DNA from: Mycobacterium barrassiae
GTDB lineage: Bacteria > Actinomycetota > Actinomycetes > Mycobacteriales > Mycobacteriaceae
Reading direction: 5' to 3'
NCBI RefSeq assembly: GCF_025822765.1
Contig: NZ_JACKUK010000016.1
Span: forward strand, 309,666 to 373,665
DNA length: 64,000 nt
Shown: positions 17,478 through 26,209 of the stretch, one piece after another
Position numbering within the stretch: position 1 is the first letter of the stretch
Layout of the letters: every line of letters starts with the position of its first letter
The notes under the pieces: model-generated
The model's database searches: none
The model's input: the letters and a program-made list of their open reading frames with translations, nothing else
What the model was told of the DNA's origin: nothing
Program-made: the position numbers and the translations under genes

Positions 17478-18441
17478 TGGCGGCCTCCGCTGCGGTCCGC
17501 TCGGCGAGTTCGGCCACCTCGGCGGCGGTCGGCATCGCGGTCGAGCACTCCAACCGGGACGCGACGATTGCGCCCGCGGCGTTGGCGTAGCGCAGTGTCT
17601 TCTCCAGGGTCCAGCCGTGCAACAGGCCGTGGCAGAGGCTGCCGCCGAACGCATCTCCGGCTCCGAGCCCGTTGACGACGTCGACCTGGTTGGGCGGAAC
17701 CGTCACCGAGCTCTGCCTGGTCTTTCCGAGGACACCGCGGGGCCCCTGCTTGACGATGGCCAGCTCGACGCCGAGGTCCAGCAGCGCGTCGGCCGCCTTG
17801 CCCGGGTCGGATTCGCCGACGGCGATCTCACATTCCTCGCGGTTGCCCACCGCGACGGTGACATGCGCGAGCGCACGTCGTACCTGTTCGGTGGCCGCGG
17901 CGGGGGAGTCCCAGAACATCGGGCGGTAGTCGAGATCGAGGACGGTCAGCGGCGCCCGGTTGCGGGCTTCCCAGGCAGTGAAATGTGCGCTGCGGCTTGG
18001 CTCTTCGGAGAGCCCCGTGACGGTCGACCAGTACAGCCGTGCCGACTGAACGGCGTCGACGTCGATGTCGTCGGCGCTGATCTGGAGGTCGGGTGCGGTG
18101 GGGCGACGATAGAAGTACAGCGGGAAGTCGTCGGGCGGGAAGATCTCGCAGAACGTGACGGGGGTCGGATACTCGTCGTTGGTGACCACGAAGCGGTTGT
18201 CGACGCCCAGCCTCGCGAGTTCGGCGCTGACGAACTTGCCGAACGGGTCGGCGCCCACGCCGGAGATCAGAGCCGACCGGTTGCCCAGCCGCGCGGCGGC
18301 GACGGCGACGTTCGCGGCGCTGCCGCCGAGGAACTTGCCGAAGGTCTCCACGTCCTCCAGACCCACGCCGACCTGCAGGGGATAGACGTCGACACCGCAG
18401 CGCCCGATGGCGAGGACGTCATGTGGCGGTGTAGTCGTCAA
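17470..18441 (-). CDS. iolC: 5-dehydro-2-deoxygluconokinase (PfkB family)
   Basis: The 323-residue sugar kinase of the PfkB/ribokinase family has the N-terminal substrate loop FGKFLGGSAANVAVAAARLG and the C-terminal ATP/anion-hole motif VNGLGAGDAFGGSL with the catalytic Asp. It phosphorylates 2-deoxy-5-keto-gluconate. It is first in the operon. The TTG start at 18441 is chosen because GGAGAG precedes it and the family's N-terminus (DVLAIGRCGVDVYP) follows; the longer frame to 18507 would cover the promoter and operator. Confidence 0.9.
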   Translation of the reverse strand: MTTTPPHDVLAIGRCGVDVYPLQVGVGLEDVETFGKFLGGSAANVAVAAARLGNRSALISGVGADPFGKFVSAELARLGVDNRFVVTNDEYPTPVTFCEIFPPDDFPLYFYRRPTAPDLQISADDIDVDAVQSARLYWSTVTGLSEEPSRSAHFTAWEARNRAPLTVLDLDYRPMFWDSPAAATEQVRRALAHVTVAVGNREECEIAVGESDPGKAADALLDLGVELAIVKQGPRGVLGKTRQSSVTVPPNQVDVVNGLGAGDAFGGSLCHGLLHGWTLEKTLRYANAAGAIVASRLECSTAMPTAAEVAELAERTAAEAANA

Positions 18442-18502
18442 GGTCGGCTCTCCACGAGGTAGGTGCGGCTGTCTATGACTGTGCCCGCCACCACTCGACC
18501 AT

Positions 18503-18524
18503 GTCAATAGTTTGTCCTGACATT
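18503..18524. promoter_or_regulatory. IolR operator, copy 1 (iolC/iolR divergent promoter)
   Basis: GTCAATA, one variable base, then TTTGTCCTGACATT reads on the plus strand here. The same 22 bp recurs inverted at 20169-20190 with one mismatch. Its core TGTCCTGACA is near-palindromic and fits the C. glutamicum IolR consensus KGWCHTRACA as I remember it. Being placed between iolC and iolR, it would control both. Confidence 0.75.
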
Positions 18525-18593
18525 CTATCTTTCGATCATAGAATGCTAGGATTCAGCTACTGTTTGTCTGGTCATCACGAGATCGGAGACGAC

Positions 18594-19325
18594 GTGCCCC
18601 TGGCGGTGGAGCTCGACAGGTCAAGCCCTGTCCCTCTCTACTATCAGCTCGCGCAGGCGATCGAGGCGGCGATACGCGATGGCGAACTCGCACCCGGCGA
18701 CCGCTTCGAGAACGAGCTGGCTTTGGCGAAGCGATTGACCCTGTCGCGGCCGACGACGAGGCGTGCGATTCAGGAACTCGTCGACAAGGGTCTGCTCGTC
18801 CGCAAGCGCGGGGTCGGGACGCAGGTCGTGCAGAGTCCGGTGCACCGGCGCGTCGAGCTGACAAGCCTTTTCGACGACCTCGCGCGCGCCGGGCAGGAGC
18901 CGACCACCCAGTTGTTGGACTACACGGTCGGGCGGCCCGACGAAGAAGTCGCGCGTGAACTCAACATCGCCGAGGACCGCGAGGTGGTGTCCATTCACCG
19001 GCTGCGGTGCGCGAACGGCGAGCCGCTCGCGGTGATGATCAACCACCTGCCCGTCGAGATCGCGCCGGATGCCAGCGAGCTGGAAAGCGCGGGGTTGTAT
19101 CAGTCCTTGCGGTCGCGCGGAGTGCACATCCGGCTGGCGCGCCAGCGAATCGGAGCGCGTGGCGCGACGCGGCCGGAGGCGCGACTGCTCGACGAGAAGG
19201 CCGGCGCGCCGCTGCTGACCATGACTCGTACCGCGTTCGACGACTCCGGCAGTGCCGTCGAGTACGGCACGCATTGCTACCGCGCATCGCGCTACTACTT
19301 CGACACCACACTGGTCGACCGCTGA
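18594..19325 (+). CDS. iolR: GntR/HutC-family regulator of inositol catabolism
   Basis: The 243-residue protein has an N-terminal winged helix-turn-helix of GntR type (VPLYYQLAQAIEAAI, then FENELALAKRLTLSRPTTRR at about residues 45-65) and a C-terminal UTRA ligand domain (about 90-240) as in HutC-type members. It is divergent from iolC and next to copies of the 22-bp element, so it is the likely IolR. The ligand is probably an inositol intermediate. The GTG start at 18594 has GGAG 5-8 bp upstream; the open frame to 18501 would overlap the operator. Confidence 0.88.
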   Translation: MPLAVELDRSSPVPLYYQLAQAIEAAIRDGELAPGDRFENELALAKRLTLSRPTTRRAIQELVDKGLLVRKRGVGTQVVQSPVHRRVELTSLFDDLARAGQEPTTQLLDYTVGRPDEEVARELNIAEDREVVSIHRLRCANGEPLAVMINHLPVEIAPDASELESAGLYQSLRSRGVHIRLARQRIGARGATRPEARLLDEKAGAPLLTMTRTAFDDSGSAVEYGTHCYRASRYYFDTTLVDR

Positions 19326-19339
19326 CCCCCCAGCTCGGC

Positions 19340-20116
19340 CTAGGAACTGAACGCGGATCGGAACGCTTCCAGTGCGGCAACGCTGTCGCCCGAGGCCCAC
19401 GCCTCCATCCCGACGGTGCCGGTGAAGCCGATGTCGCGCAGTACCTTCGCGATGGCGGGGTAGTTGATCTCGCCGGTTCCCGGCTCGCACCGTCCCGGGA
19501 CGTCGGCGACCTGGATCTCGCCGATGGCGTCACCGCAACGGCGGATGAGCTCGATGAGATTCCCCTCGCCGATCTGGGCGTGGTAGAGGTCGAGCATCAT
19601 CTTCACGTTCGGATGCGCGACGCCCTCGACCAGTGCCAACGTGTCCTTCGCGCGGGCGAGCGGGACGCCGGGGTGGTCGACGATGGTGTTGAGGTTCTCG
19701 ACGCAGAACTGCACGCCCGCGACGGCGCCGAGCTCACCGATGCGCTCCAGGGTGCGCAGCGCGGTCGGCCACATCTCGCCGGTCGCGCGATACCGAGGCC
19801 GCGCAGCCTTGCCGTCGATCAGCTCGGCGGTGTGCAGGTTCAAGCGCGAAACACCAAGTGTTTCCGCGGCTTTGACTGACAACTCGGCGGTGCGCACCAC
19901 CTCGTGGGCGCTCGCCAGATCGATCAGGTCGCCGTGCAGATATCCCGTCATCGAGGTGAACTTCGCCCTGGTGGCCGCGAGCGCTTTCAGGTCCTTGTCG
20001 TGCCAGCTCCAGATCTCGACGGCGAAGCCCATGTCGTGGATGCGACGCACACGATCGATGAGCGGTAGCTCGGTGAACACCATCTCGGAGCAGACCGCAA
20101 GCTCGAAGTCCGTCAT
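19340..20116 (-). CDS. Hydroxypyruvate-isomerase-like TIM-barrel isomerase/epimerase
   Basis: The 258-residue xylose-isomerase-like TIM barrel resembles hydroxypyruvate isomerase (Hyi) and IolO/IolH-type proteins. It has FCVENLNTIVDHPG with a metal-ligand Glu, VKMMLDLYHAQIGEGN with Asp and His, and IGEIQVADVPGRCEPGTGEI. The substrate cannot be told from sequence. Convergent with iolR and divergent from the sugar transporter, it shares the second IolR-type operator, so an epimerase or isomerase step in inositol-isomer use is likely. AAGGAGG lies upstream of the ATG. Confidence 0.8.
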   Translation of the reverse strand: MTDFELAVCSEMVFTELPLIDRVRRIHDMGFAVEIWSWHDKDLKALAATRAKFTSMTGYLHGDLIDLASAHEVVRTAELSVKAAETLGVSRLNLHTAELIDGKAARPRYRATGEMWPTALRTLERIGELGAVAGVQFCVENLNTIVDHPGVPLARAKDTLALVEGVAHPNVKMMLDLYHAQIGEGNLIELIRRCGDAIGEIQVADVPGRCEPGTGEINYPAIAKVLRDIGFTGTVGMEAWASGDSVAALEAFRSAFSS

Positions 20117-20168
20117 CGCGGCATCGCCTCCTTCGCTGACGGCACCCTAACATTTGACATGCAGTCCT

Positions 20169-20190
20169 AATGTCAGGACAAAGTATTGAC
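20169..20190. promoter_or_regulatory. IolR operator, copy 2 (transporter/isomerase promoter)
   Basis: This is the inverted copy of the 18503-18524 element, containing TGTCAGGACA at 20171-20180. Twenty-one of 22 positions agree. It lies between the isomerase gene (start 20116) and the ABC transporter operon (start 20294), implying uptake is co-regulated with catabolism. Confidence 0.75.
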
Positions 20191-20293
20191 TTTCCGCTGT
20201 GAGCCGTATTACATCGACCATGAGGCGTGCTGTGTCGCACGCGGACGACGAGCGTGAAGCTCCGAGAGTGCTCGCGCGAAGAGCGGAGGAGAG

Positions 20294-21280
20294 ATGGGGT
20301 TCAGTCGGCTCGCGGCGGTCACCGGGGTGACGGTGCTCGTACTGGGAATCGCGTCGTGTTCATCGACCGGCGGAAAGCCGCGGGAGAGCGGCGGGGGAAT
20401 GGGCGGTGGCACCGTCGACACGCCCCGCGCGACGATCGCGATGATCACCCACGAAGTGCCGGGTGACTCGTTCTGGGACCTGATTCGCAAGGGTGCGGAG
20501 ACCGCGGCGCGGAAGGACAACATCGAGCTGCGCTATTCGAACGACCCCGAGGCGCCCAACCAGGCCAACCTCGTGCAGACCGCGATCGACAGCGGCGTCG
20601 ACGGCATCGCGCTCACGCTGGCCAAGCCCGACGCGATGCGCGCCGCCGTCGCGGCCGCTGAGGCCAAGGGCATCCCCGTCGTCGCGTTCAACGCCGGCGG
20701 CGACGCCTGGCAACAGATGGGCGTCAAGGAGTTCTTCGGCCAGGACGAGTTCATCGCGGGCCAGGCCGCCGGCGACCGGTTGAAGCAGGACGGCGCGAAG
20801 AAGGTGCTGTGCGTCATCCAGGAACAGGGACACGTCGGACTCGAATCCCGCTGTGCCGGCGTGAAGAGCACCTTCCCCGCGACCGAGAACCTCAACGTCA
20901 ACGGCAAGGACATGCCGTCGGTCGAATCGACGATCACCGCGAAACTGCAGCAGGACCGAAGCATTGACTACGTGGTGACGCTGGGCGCACCGTTCGCGTT
21001 GACCGCGGTGCAGTCGGCGAAGAACGCGGGCAGCAGCGCCAGGATCGGCACCTTCGACACCAACGCGGCGCTCGTCGACGCGATCAAGGCCGGCGATGTG
21101 CAATGGGCGGTCGATCAGCAGCCGTTCCTGCAGGGCTACCTGTCGATCGACTCGCTGTGGCTGTACCTGAACAACGGCAATGTGATCGGCGGCGGTAAAG
21201 AGACGCTGACCGGGCCGGCGTTCATCGACCAGTCGAACATCGACGCGGTGGCCGAGTACGCGAAGGGCGGGACGCGCTGA
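20294..21280 (+). CDS. ABC transporter sugar-binding lipoprotein (probable inositol uptake)
   Basis: The 328-residue protein starts with a lipoprotein signal peptide ending in the lipobox LGIASC (Cys near 22). A periplasmic-binding-protein type I domain (RbsB-like) follows: ATIAMITHEVPGDSFWDLIR, GVDGIALTLAKPDAM and VVAFNAGGD. It would capture the sugar outside the membrane and hand it to the permease encoded next. Placement under the IolR-type operator makes inositol or an isomer the best candidate ligand. GGAGGAGAG lies upstream of the ATG. Confidence 0.88.
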   Translation: MGFSRLAAVTGVTVLVLGIASCSSTGGKPRESGGGMGGGTVDTPRATIAMITHEVPGDSFWDLIRKGAETAARKDNIELRYSNDPEAPNQANLVQTAIDSGVDGIALTLAKPDAMRAAVAAAEAKGIPVVAFNAGGDAWQQMGVKEFFGQDEFIAGQAAGDRLKQDGAKKVLCVIQEQGHVGLESRCAGVKSTFPATENLNVNGKDMPSVESTITAKLQQDRSIDYVVTLGAPFALTAVQSAKNAGSSARIGTFDTNAALVDAIKAGDVQWAVDQQPFLQGYLSIDSLWLYLNNGNVIGGGKETLTGPAFIDQSNIDAVAEYAKGGTR

Positions 21281-21335
21281 TGTGGGCCCACGCCCGAAGG
21301 GCAGGGGACGCTTGCGCGAAGAAGGAAGTGGCCTG

Positions 21336-22394
21336 ATGAGTACCGGTACAGAAGTCGACCTGGGCGAACGCAAGGTTATCCGCGACGAACGCGTCAAAGA
21401 GCGAAACCGCGTACAGCGACTGCTGATTCGCCCTGAGATGGGTGCACTGATCGGTGCGGTCGTCATCTTCATCTTCTTCTTCATCATGGCCCCGCCGTTC
21501 CGGTCGGCCGAGTCGCTGGCGACCGTGCTGTACGGCAGCTCGACCATCGGCATCATGGCGTGCGCGGTCGCCCTGCTGATGATCGGCGGAGAGTTCGACC
21601 TGTCGGCGGGTGTCGCAGTCACCACCGGTTCACTCGCGGCGTCCATGCTGGCCTGGAATTTCCACCTGAACCTCTGGGCCGGTGCAGGATTGGCGCTCAT
21701 CCTGTCGCTCGGTGTCGGATTCTTCAACGGATACATGGTGATGAAGACCAAGATCCCGAGCTTCCTCATCACACTCGGCACCCTGCTGATGCTGACCGGG
21801 GCGAACATCGCGGTGACCAAGTGGGTCGCGGGGGCCGTCGCCACGCCGAGCGTCAGCGATATGGAGGGCTGGGACTCCGCGCGTGCGGTGTTCGCGTCGA
21901 CGCTGACGATCTTCGGTGTGCCGGTGCGTATCACGGTCCTGTGGTGGCTGTTGTTCACTCTGATCGCGACCTATGTGTTGTTCAAGACGCGGATCGGCAA
22001 CTGGATCTTCGCCGTCGGCGGAGACGCGGAGAGTGCGCGCGCGGTCGGTGTGCCGGTGACGGCCGTCAAGATCGGGCTCTTCATGTTCGTCGGGTTCGCC
22101 GCGTGGTTCTCCGGCATGCATCTTCTGTTCTCCTACAACACCGTTCAGTCCGGGCAGGGTGTGGGCCAGGAGTTCATCTACATCATCGCCGCGGTCATCG
22201 GCGGATGTCTGCTCACGGGCGGGTACGGCACGGCCATCGGCGCCGCGATCGGTGCGTTCATCTTCGGGATGGTGCAGCAGGGCATCGTCTATGCGGGCTG
22301 GGAACCGGACTGGTTCAAGTTCTTCATGGGCGTGATGCTGCTGTTCGCGGTGATCGCCAACAACGCATTCCGCAACTACGCCGCGAAGAGGTGA
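21336..22394 (+). CDS. ABC transporter permease, ribose/inositol type
   Basis: The 352-residue integral membrane protein of the RbsC/BPD_transp_2 family has a charged cytoplasmic N-terminus of about 30 residues, then multiple hydrophobic segments (AVVIFIFFFIMAPPF first). Family motifs include LLMIGGEFDLSAGV near 80 and RAVGVPVTAVKIGLFM near the end. It is the translocation channel for the binding protein upstream. The ATG at 21336 with GAAGGAAG is preferred over the upstream in-frame ATG at 21282, which lacks a ribosome-binding site. Confidence 0.88.
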   Translation: MSTGTEVDLGERKVIRDERVKERNRVQRLLIRPEMGALIGAVVIFIFFFIMAPPFRSAESLATVLYGSSTIGIMACAVALLMIGGEFDLSAGVAVTTGSLAASMLAWNFHLNLWAGAGLALILSLGVGFFNGYMVMKTKIPSFLITLGTLLMLTGANIAVTKWVAGAVATPSVSDMEGWDSARAVFASTLTIFGVPVRITVLWWLLFTLIATYVLFKTRIGNWIFAVGGDAESARAVGVPVTAVKIGLFMFVGFAAWFSGMHLLFSYNTVQSGQGVGQEFIYIIAAVIGGCLLTGGYGTAIGAAIGAFIFGMVQQGIVYAGWEPDWFKFFMGVMLLFAVIANNAFRNYAAKR

Positions 22395-22397
22395 CCC

Positions 22398-23222
22398 ATG
22401 ACCGCAACTGTTGATCAAGCCGTCGAAGAAGCGCCGTCCGGAGGCAAGGTGCCGCTGGTCGAGCTCAAGAACGTCGGCAAGATGTACGGCAACATCACTG
22501 CGCTGAAAGACATCTCGCTGCGTGTCCATGCGGGTGAAGTGACGGGCATTCTCGGTGACAACGGCGCAGGTAAGTCGACATTGATCAAGATCATCGCCGG
22601 CTATCACCCGCCGAGCGAGGGTGAGCTTCTCGTCGACGGTGAGCCCGCCCGCTTCGCGTCGCCCAAAGATGCGTTGGCCAAGGGCATCGCCACCGTGTAT
22701 CAGAACCTGGCCGTCGTGCCGCTGATGCCGGTGTGGCGCAACTTCTTCCTCGGCCAGGAGATCCGGAAGAAGTCCTTCCCGTTCTCGCTGGACTCGAACG
22801 CGATGCGAGCCACCACGCTGAGCGAACTGTCGAAGATGGGCATCGATCTGCCCGACGTCGATGTGCCGATCGGCTCGCTGTCCGGCGGTCAACGCCAGTG
22901 TGTGGCGATCGCGCGGGCGGTGTTCTTCGGGGCGCGGGTGCTGATTCTCGACGAGCCGACCGCCGCGCTCGGCGTCAAGCAGTCGGGGGTGGTGCTGAAG
23001 TACATCAGCGCTGCCAAGGAGGCCGGTTTCGGCGTGGTGTTCATCACACACAACCCGCACCACGCGCACATGGTCGGTGACCACTTTGTGCTGCTCAACC
23101 GCGGTCGACAGAAGCTGGACTGCACGTATGACGACATCACGCTCGAACACCTGACGCAGGAGATGGCGGGGGGCGACGAACTCGAGGCCCTGTCCCACGA
23201 ACTGCGAGGTAAAGGGGCATAA
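22398..23222 (+). CDS. ABC transporter ATP-binding protein, single-domain sugar type
   Basis: The 274-residue ATPase has Walker A GDNGAGKST, signature SLSGGQRQCVAIARA, Walker B RVLILDEPTAAL and the switch His in FITHNPHHAH. Most RbsA-type ATPases have two nucleotide-binding domains; this is a single domain and would work as a homodimer. It follows the permease by 3 bp and is the last transporter gene. No strong terminator is visible downstream. Confidence 0.9.
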   Translation: MTATVDQAVEEAPSGGKVPLVELKNVGKMYGNITALKDISLRVHAGEVTGILGDNGAGKSTLIKIIAGYHPPSEGELLVDGEPARFASPKDALAKGIATVYQNLAVVPLMPVWRNFFLGQEIRKKSFPFSLDSNAMRATTLSELSKMGIDLPDVDVPIGSLSGGQRQCVAIARAVFFGARVLILDEPTAALGVKQSGVVLKYISAAKEAGFGVVFITHNPHHAHMVGDHFVLLNRGRQKLDCTYDDITLEHLTQEMAGGDELEALSHELRGKGA

Positions 23223-23318
23223 CCAGGCGCCCGGAGGGCCTGCACTGTTCCACCGATGTTCACCCGCACGGCCGCGTGGTCGATGGCCGGGTTCTGAGTT
23301 TGCCTGCACAATGGTTGG

Positions 23319-23459
23319 GTGCATACCGAACCCGAACCGAAGCGCCACGCGCCCGTCTGGCGTGACCCGCTGTCTGCGGGGTGGCGTGCGCACCGGGGGC
23401 TGCTGCTGCTCCGTCTGCGGTGGCACGAGCGGCGCGTAGCGCCCGAGCGCCCCCAGTAG
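23319..23459 (+). CDS. Possible 46-residue basic protein
   Basis: A GTG-initiated frame of 46 codons ends 1 bp before the convergent fadD stop. Its residues are balanced and protein-like: HTEPEPKRHAPVWRDPLS, then GWRAHRGLLLLRLRWHERR, a short amphipathic basic helix. There is no upstream ribosome-binding site, so translation would have to be leaderless or weak. The family is unknown. The only other content of the 23223-23460 gap is GC-rich sequence without clear signals. It may be fortuitous. Confidence 0.35.
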   Translation: MHTEPEPKRHAPVWRDPLSAGWRAHRGLLLLRLRWHERRVAPERPQ

Positions 23460-23460
23460 T

Positions 23461-25095
23461 TCACAACCCCAGTAGTCGCACCGTCTCCGTCCGCATCTCC
23501 ACCTTGCGCACCTTCCCGGTCACCGTCATCGGGAACGCGTCGACGACGTGGACATACCGCGGGATCTTGTAGTGCGCGAGCTTTCCCGATGCGAATGCCC
23601 GCACAGCCTCGGCATCCAGCGCGGTGCGGCCCGGTCGCATCTTGATCCACGCGCAGATCTCTTCGCCGTACTTCTCGTCGGGGACGCCGATCACCTGGGC
23701 GTCGTCGATGTCGGGGTGGGTGTAGAGAAACTCCTCCACCTCGCGCGGATACACGTTCTCACCGCCGCGGATCACCATGTCCTTGATGCGGCCGATGATC
23801 ATGCAGTAGCCGTCATCCCGCATCACCGCCAGATCGCCGGTGTGCATCCAGCCCTCGTCGTCGATGGCCTCGCGGGTCCGCTCGTCGTCGTTCCAGTAGC
23901 CCAACATCACCGAATACCCCCGGGTGCAAAACTCGCCCGGCTCACCACGTTTCACGGTTTTGCCGCTGTCGGGGTCGACAACCCTGATCTCCACGTGCGG
24001 ATGCACCCGTCCCACCGTGGCCGTGCGGCGGTCCAGGTCGTCGTCGATCAGCGTCTGGCAGGACACCGGTGAGGTCTCCGTCATGCCGTAGGCGATCGAC
24101 AACTCGGGAATGTTCAGCTCGCTGCCGCACCGCTTCATCAGCTCCATCGGGCAGGTGGCCCCTGCCATGATCCCGGTGCGCAGCGAGGACAGGTCGCGCT
24201 CAGCCAGATCCGGGTGTCCGAGCATCGCGATGAACATCGTCGGCACGCCGTAAACGGCTGTGCAGCGTTCCTTTTCGATCGCCTCCAGGGTCGCGCCTGG
24301 GTCGAAGCCTGCCGAGGGGATCACCATCGTGGCACCGTGGGTGGTACAGCCCAGGTTGCCCATCACCATGCCGAAGCAGTGGTAGAAGGGCACCGGTATG
24401 CACAGCCGCTCGCCGGGGCCGAGCTTGATGAGCTCGGTGACGAAGAAGCCGTTGTTGAGGATGTTCCGGTGGGACAGCGTCGCACCTTTCGGTGAACCTG
24501 TTGTGCCCGAGGTGTATTGGATGTTGATCGGGTCGCTCGGTTGCAGGCTCTCCATCCGCGAGCGCAGATCGGCCGCAGACACTTTGTCGGCGCGACCGCA
24601 CAAGCGGTCCCAGTCGGCGGTGTCCAGGAACACGACCTCGGTCACGTCGGGGATCTCGGGGCGTACCTCGTCGACCATGCTGCGGTAGTCGGAGGCCTTG
24701 AACGTCGTCGCCGACACCAGCATCCGCGTGCCCGACTGACGTAGCACGTAGGCCAACTCGTGGGTGCGGTAGGCGGGGTTGACCGCAACCAGTATCGCGC
24801 CGATCTTGGCTGTCGCGTACTGAAGAATCGTCCACTCGGGGCAATTGGGTGCCCAGATGCCGACGCGGTCGCCGCGTTGGATATCGCTGGCCATCAGAGC
24901 CCGTGCCACGCGGTCGATCTCGTCGTTCAGCTCGGTGTACGTCCAGCGCCCGCCGCTTGATGCGTCGACGAGGGCCTCCGCGTCGGGGTACGTCGACGCG
25001 GTGTGCTCGAAGTTCGCGCCGATCGTCTCGTCGAGCAGGGGAGTGTCGGTGGGGCCGACCGCATACGATCCGGCCCCGTCGATAAACGCGGTCAT
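23461..25095 (-). CDS. Acyl-CoA synthetase (AMP-binding, FadD family)
   Basis: The 544-residue adenylate-forming enzyme has motifs in order: INIQYTSGTTGSPKGATLSH (P-loop-like A3, about residue 190), YGMTETSP (A5), GWMHTGDLAVMRDDGY (A7), GRIKDMVIRGGENVYPREVE (A8) and TVTGKVRK with the catalytic Lys near the C-terminus. It activates a carboxylic acid, probably a medium or long acyl chain, as CoA thioester via an acyl-adenylate. It resembles M. tuberculosis FadD35 in length and layout, but I am not certain of orthology. AAGGAG precedes the ATG. It is the distal gene of the minus-strand fadE-echA run, 24 bp after fadE18, so it probably supplies its substrate. Confidence 0.88.
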   Translation of the reverse strand: MTAFIDGAGSYAVGPTDTPLLDETIGANFEHTASTYPDAEALVDASSGGRWTYTELNDEIDRVARALMASDIQRGDRVGIWAPNCPEWTILQYATAKIGAILVAVNPAYRTHELAYVLRQSGTRMLVSATTFKASDYRSMVDEVRPEIPDVTEVVFLDTADWDRLCGRADKVSAADLRSRMESLQPSDPINIQYTSGTTGSPKGATLSHRNILNNGFFVTELIKLGPGERLCIPVPFYHCFGMVMGNLGCTTHGATMVIPSAGFDPGATLEAIEKERCTAVYGVPTMFIAMLGHPDLAERDLSSLRTGIMAGATCPMELMKRCGSELNIPELSIAYGMTETSPVSCQTLIDDDLDRRTATVGRVHPHVEIRVVDPDSGKTVKRGEPGEFCTRGYSVMLGYWNDDERTREAIDDEGWMHTGDLAVMRDDGYCMIIGRIKDMVIRGGENVYPREVEEFLYTHPDIDDAQVIGVPDEKYGEEICAWIKMRPGRTALDAEAVRAFASGKLAHYKIPRYVHVVDAFPMTVTGKVRKVEMRTETVRLLGL

Positions 25096-25119
25096 CGTCG
25101 GCTCCTTGTCAATGAGGGA

Positions 25120-26208
25120 TCACAGGCCCGCGCGATCGGCGAGCAGTCGGCGATGGTGCCTGCTGCCGCCGAAGAGGGCCTTGGTGGTGGTGGCACGCCG
25201 AAAGAACAAGTGCACGTCGTGCTCCCACGTGAAAGCGATGCCGCCGTGGGCCTGGATGGCAGAACCGGCGCACAGGGCAAAGGTGTCTGCAGCCTGCGCT
25301 TTCGCCAGCGGGCCGACGATCTGCAATTCATGGTCGTCCGATGCGCTCATCGCGGCGTACATCACCGCCGCACGGGTGGCGTCGATCTCGATCATCATGT
25401 CTGCGCAGATGTGCTTCACTGCTTGGAACGAGCCGATTGGGCGACCGAATTGCATGCGGTTGCAGGCATATTCGACGGTCATTGCGAGACACGCCTCGGC
25501 GCCGCCCAGCATCTCTGCGGCCAGTAGCACCCGCGCGATGTCCAGCGTCCGTTCGATGTCGTCGGCCGAGCCCGCCGTCAGCACCTCGGCGGGAGCCTGC
25601 GTCAGCTCCACCCTGGCGACGGGCCGGGTGATGTCGAACGACGGCAGGCTCACGACAGTGACCCCGGGATCGTCGGCCGCCACCACGTGGAGCATGACCT
25701 CACCGTCGGTGACCGCAGGCACGATGAACAGGTCGGCGATATGGCCGTGCAGGACGGGACCACACACTCCGGTGAGTACGGTGCGGCCACCATCGCGGTG
25801 GGCGTGCACCGGCGCCGCGGACGGGTCGCAGTCGCGGGGTCCGGCAACGGCGAGCGCACCGATCTGCTCACCGCGCAGCAGTCCCTTCAGCAGTCTGGTC
25901 CGCTGCTCCTCGTCGCCGGTGCGCAGCACCGCCTCGATGGCGAAGGTGGTGGCCGCCAACGGAACCGGTGTCAACGCCCGGCCCAGTTCGCCGAACGCGA
26001 TCGCGGCTCCCACCAATGTGGCGCCTGCACCGCCGTACTCGACCGGCACGTGCAGGCCCGGCAGTTCCATCTCGGTGCACAGTCGCTGCCACACCGTCGG
26101 GTCGTGGCCGGCGGCGTCACGCACATGCGCGAGCGGTGCGACGTCCTGCAGAAAGCCGCTCAATGAGGCGCGGAAGTCGTCTTGTTCTGTGCTGTAACGG
26201 AAATCCAT
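25120..26208 (-). CDS. fadE18: Acyl-CoA dehydrogenase, FadE18-like subunit
   Basis: The 362-residue acyl-CoA dehydrogenase has the N-terminal helical domain with PVEYGGAGATLVGAAIAFGE, a short beta-domain, and the C-terminal CNRMQFGRPIGSFQAVKH and AIQAHGGIAFTWEHDVHLFF blocks. Its length and position (before fadE17 and echA13, divergent from melF) match Rv1933c. Paired short and long FadE proteins in mycobacteria often form heterotetramers in which one subunit carries the catalytic base, which suits steroid side-chain or branched substrates. The gene begins 1 bp after the fadE17 stop. Confidence 0.87.
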   Translation of the reverse strand: MDFRYSTEQDDFRASLSGFLQDVAPLAHVRDAAGHDPTVWQRLCTEMELPGLHVPVEYGGAGATLVGAAIAFGELGRALTPVPLAATTFAIEAVLRTGDEEQRTRLLKGLLRGEQIGALAVAGPRDCDPSAAPVHAHRDGGRTVLTGVCGPVLHGHIADLFIVPAVTDGEVMLHVVAADDPGVTVVSLPSFDITRPVARVELTQAPAEVLTAGSADDIERTLDIARVLLAAEMLGGAEACLAMTVEYACNRMQFGRPIGSFQAVKHICADMMIEIDATRAAVMYAAMSASDDHELQIVGPLAKAQAADTFALCAGSAIQAHGGIAFTWEHDVHLFFRRATTTKALFGGSRHHRRLLADRAGL

Positions 26209-26209
26209 G

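Noticed and set aside
20360-21958. 532-residue open frame on the minus strand over the sugar transporter genes
   Set aside because: It is a shadow of two genes with clear families on the plus strand, and its sequence is His/Arg/Gln-rich without any motif.
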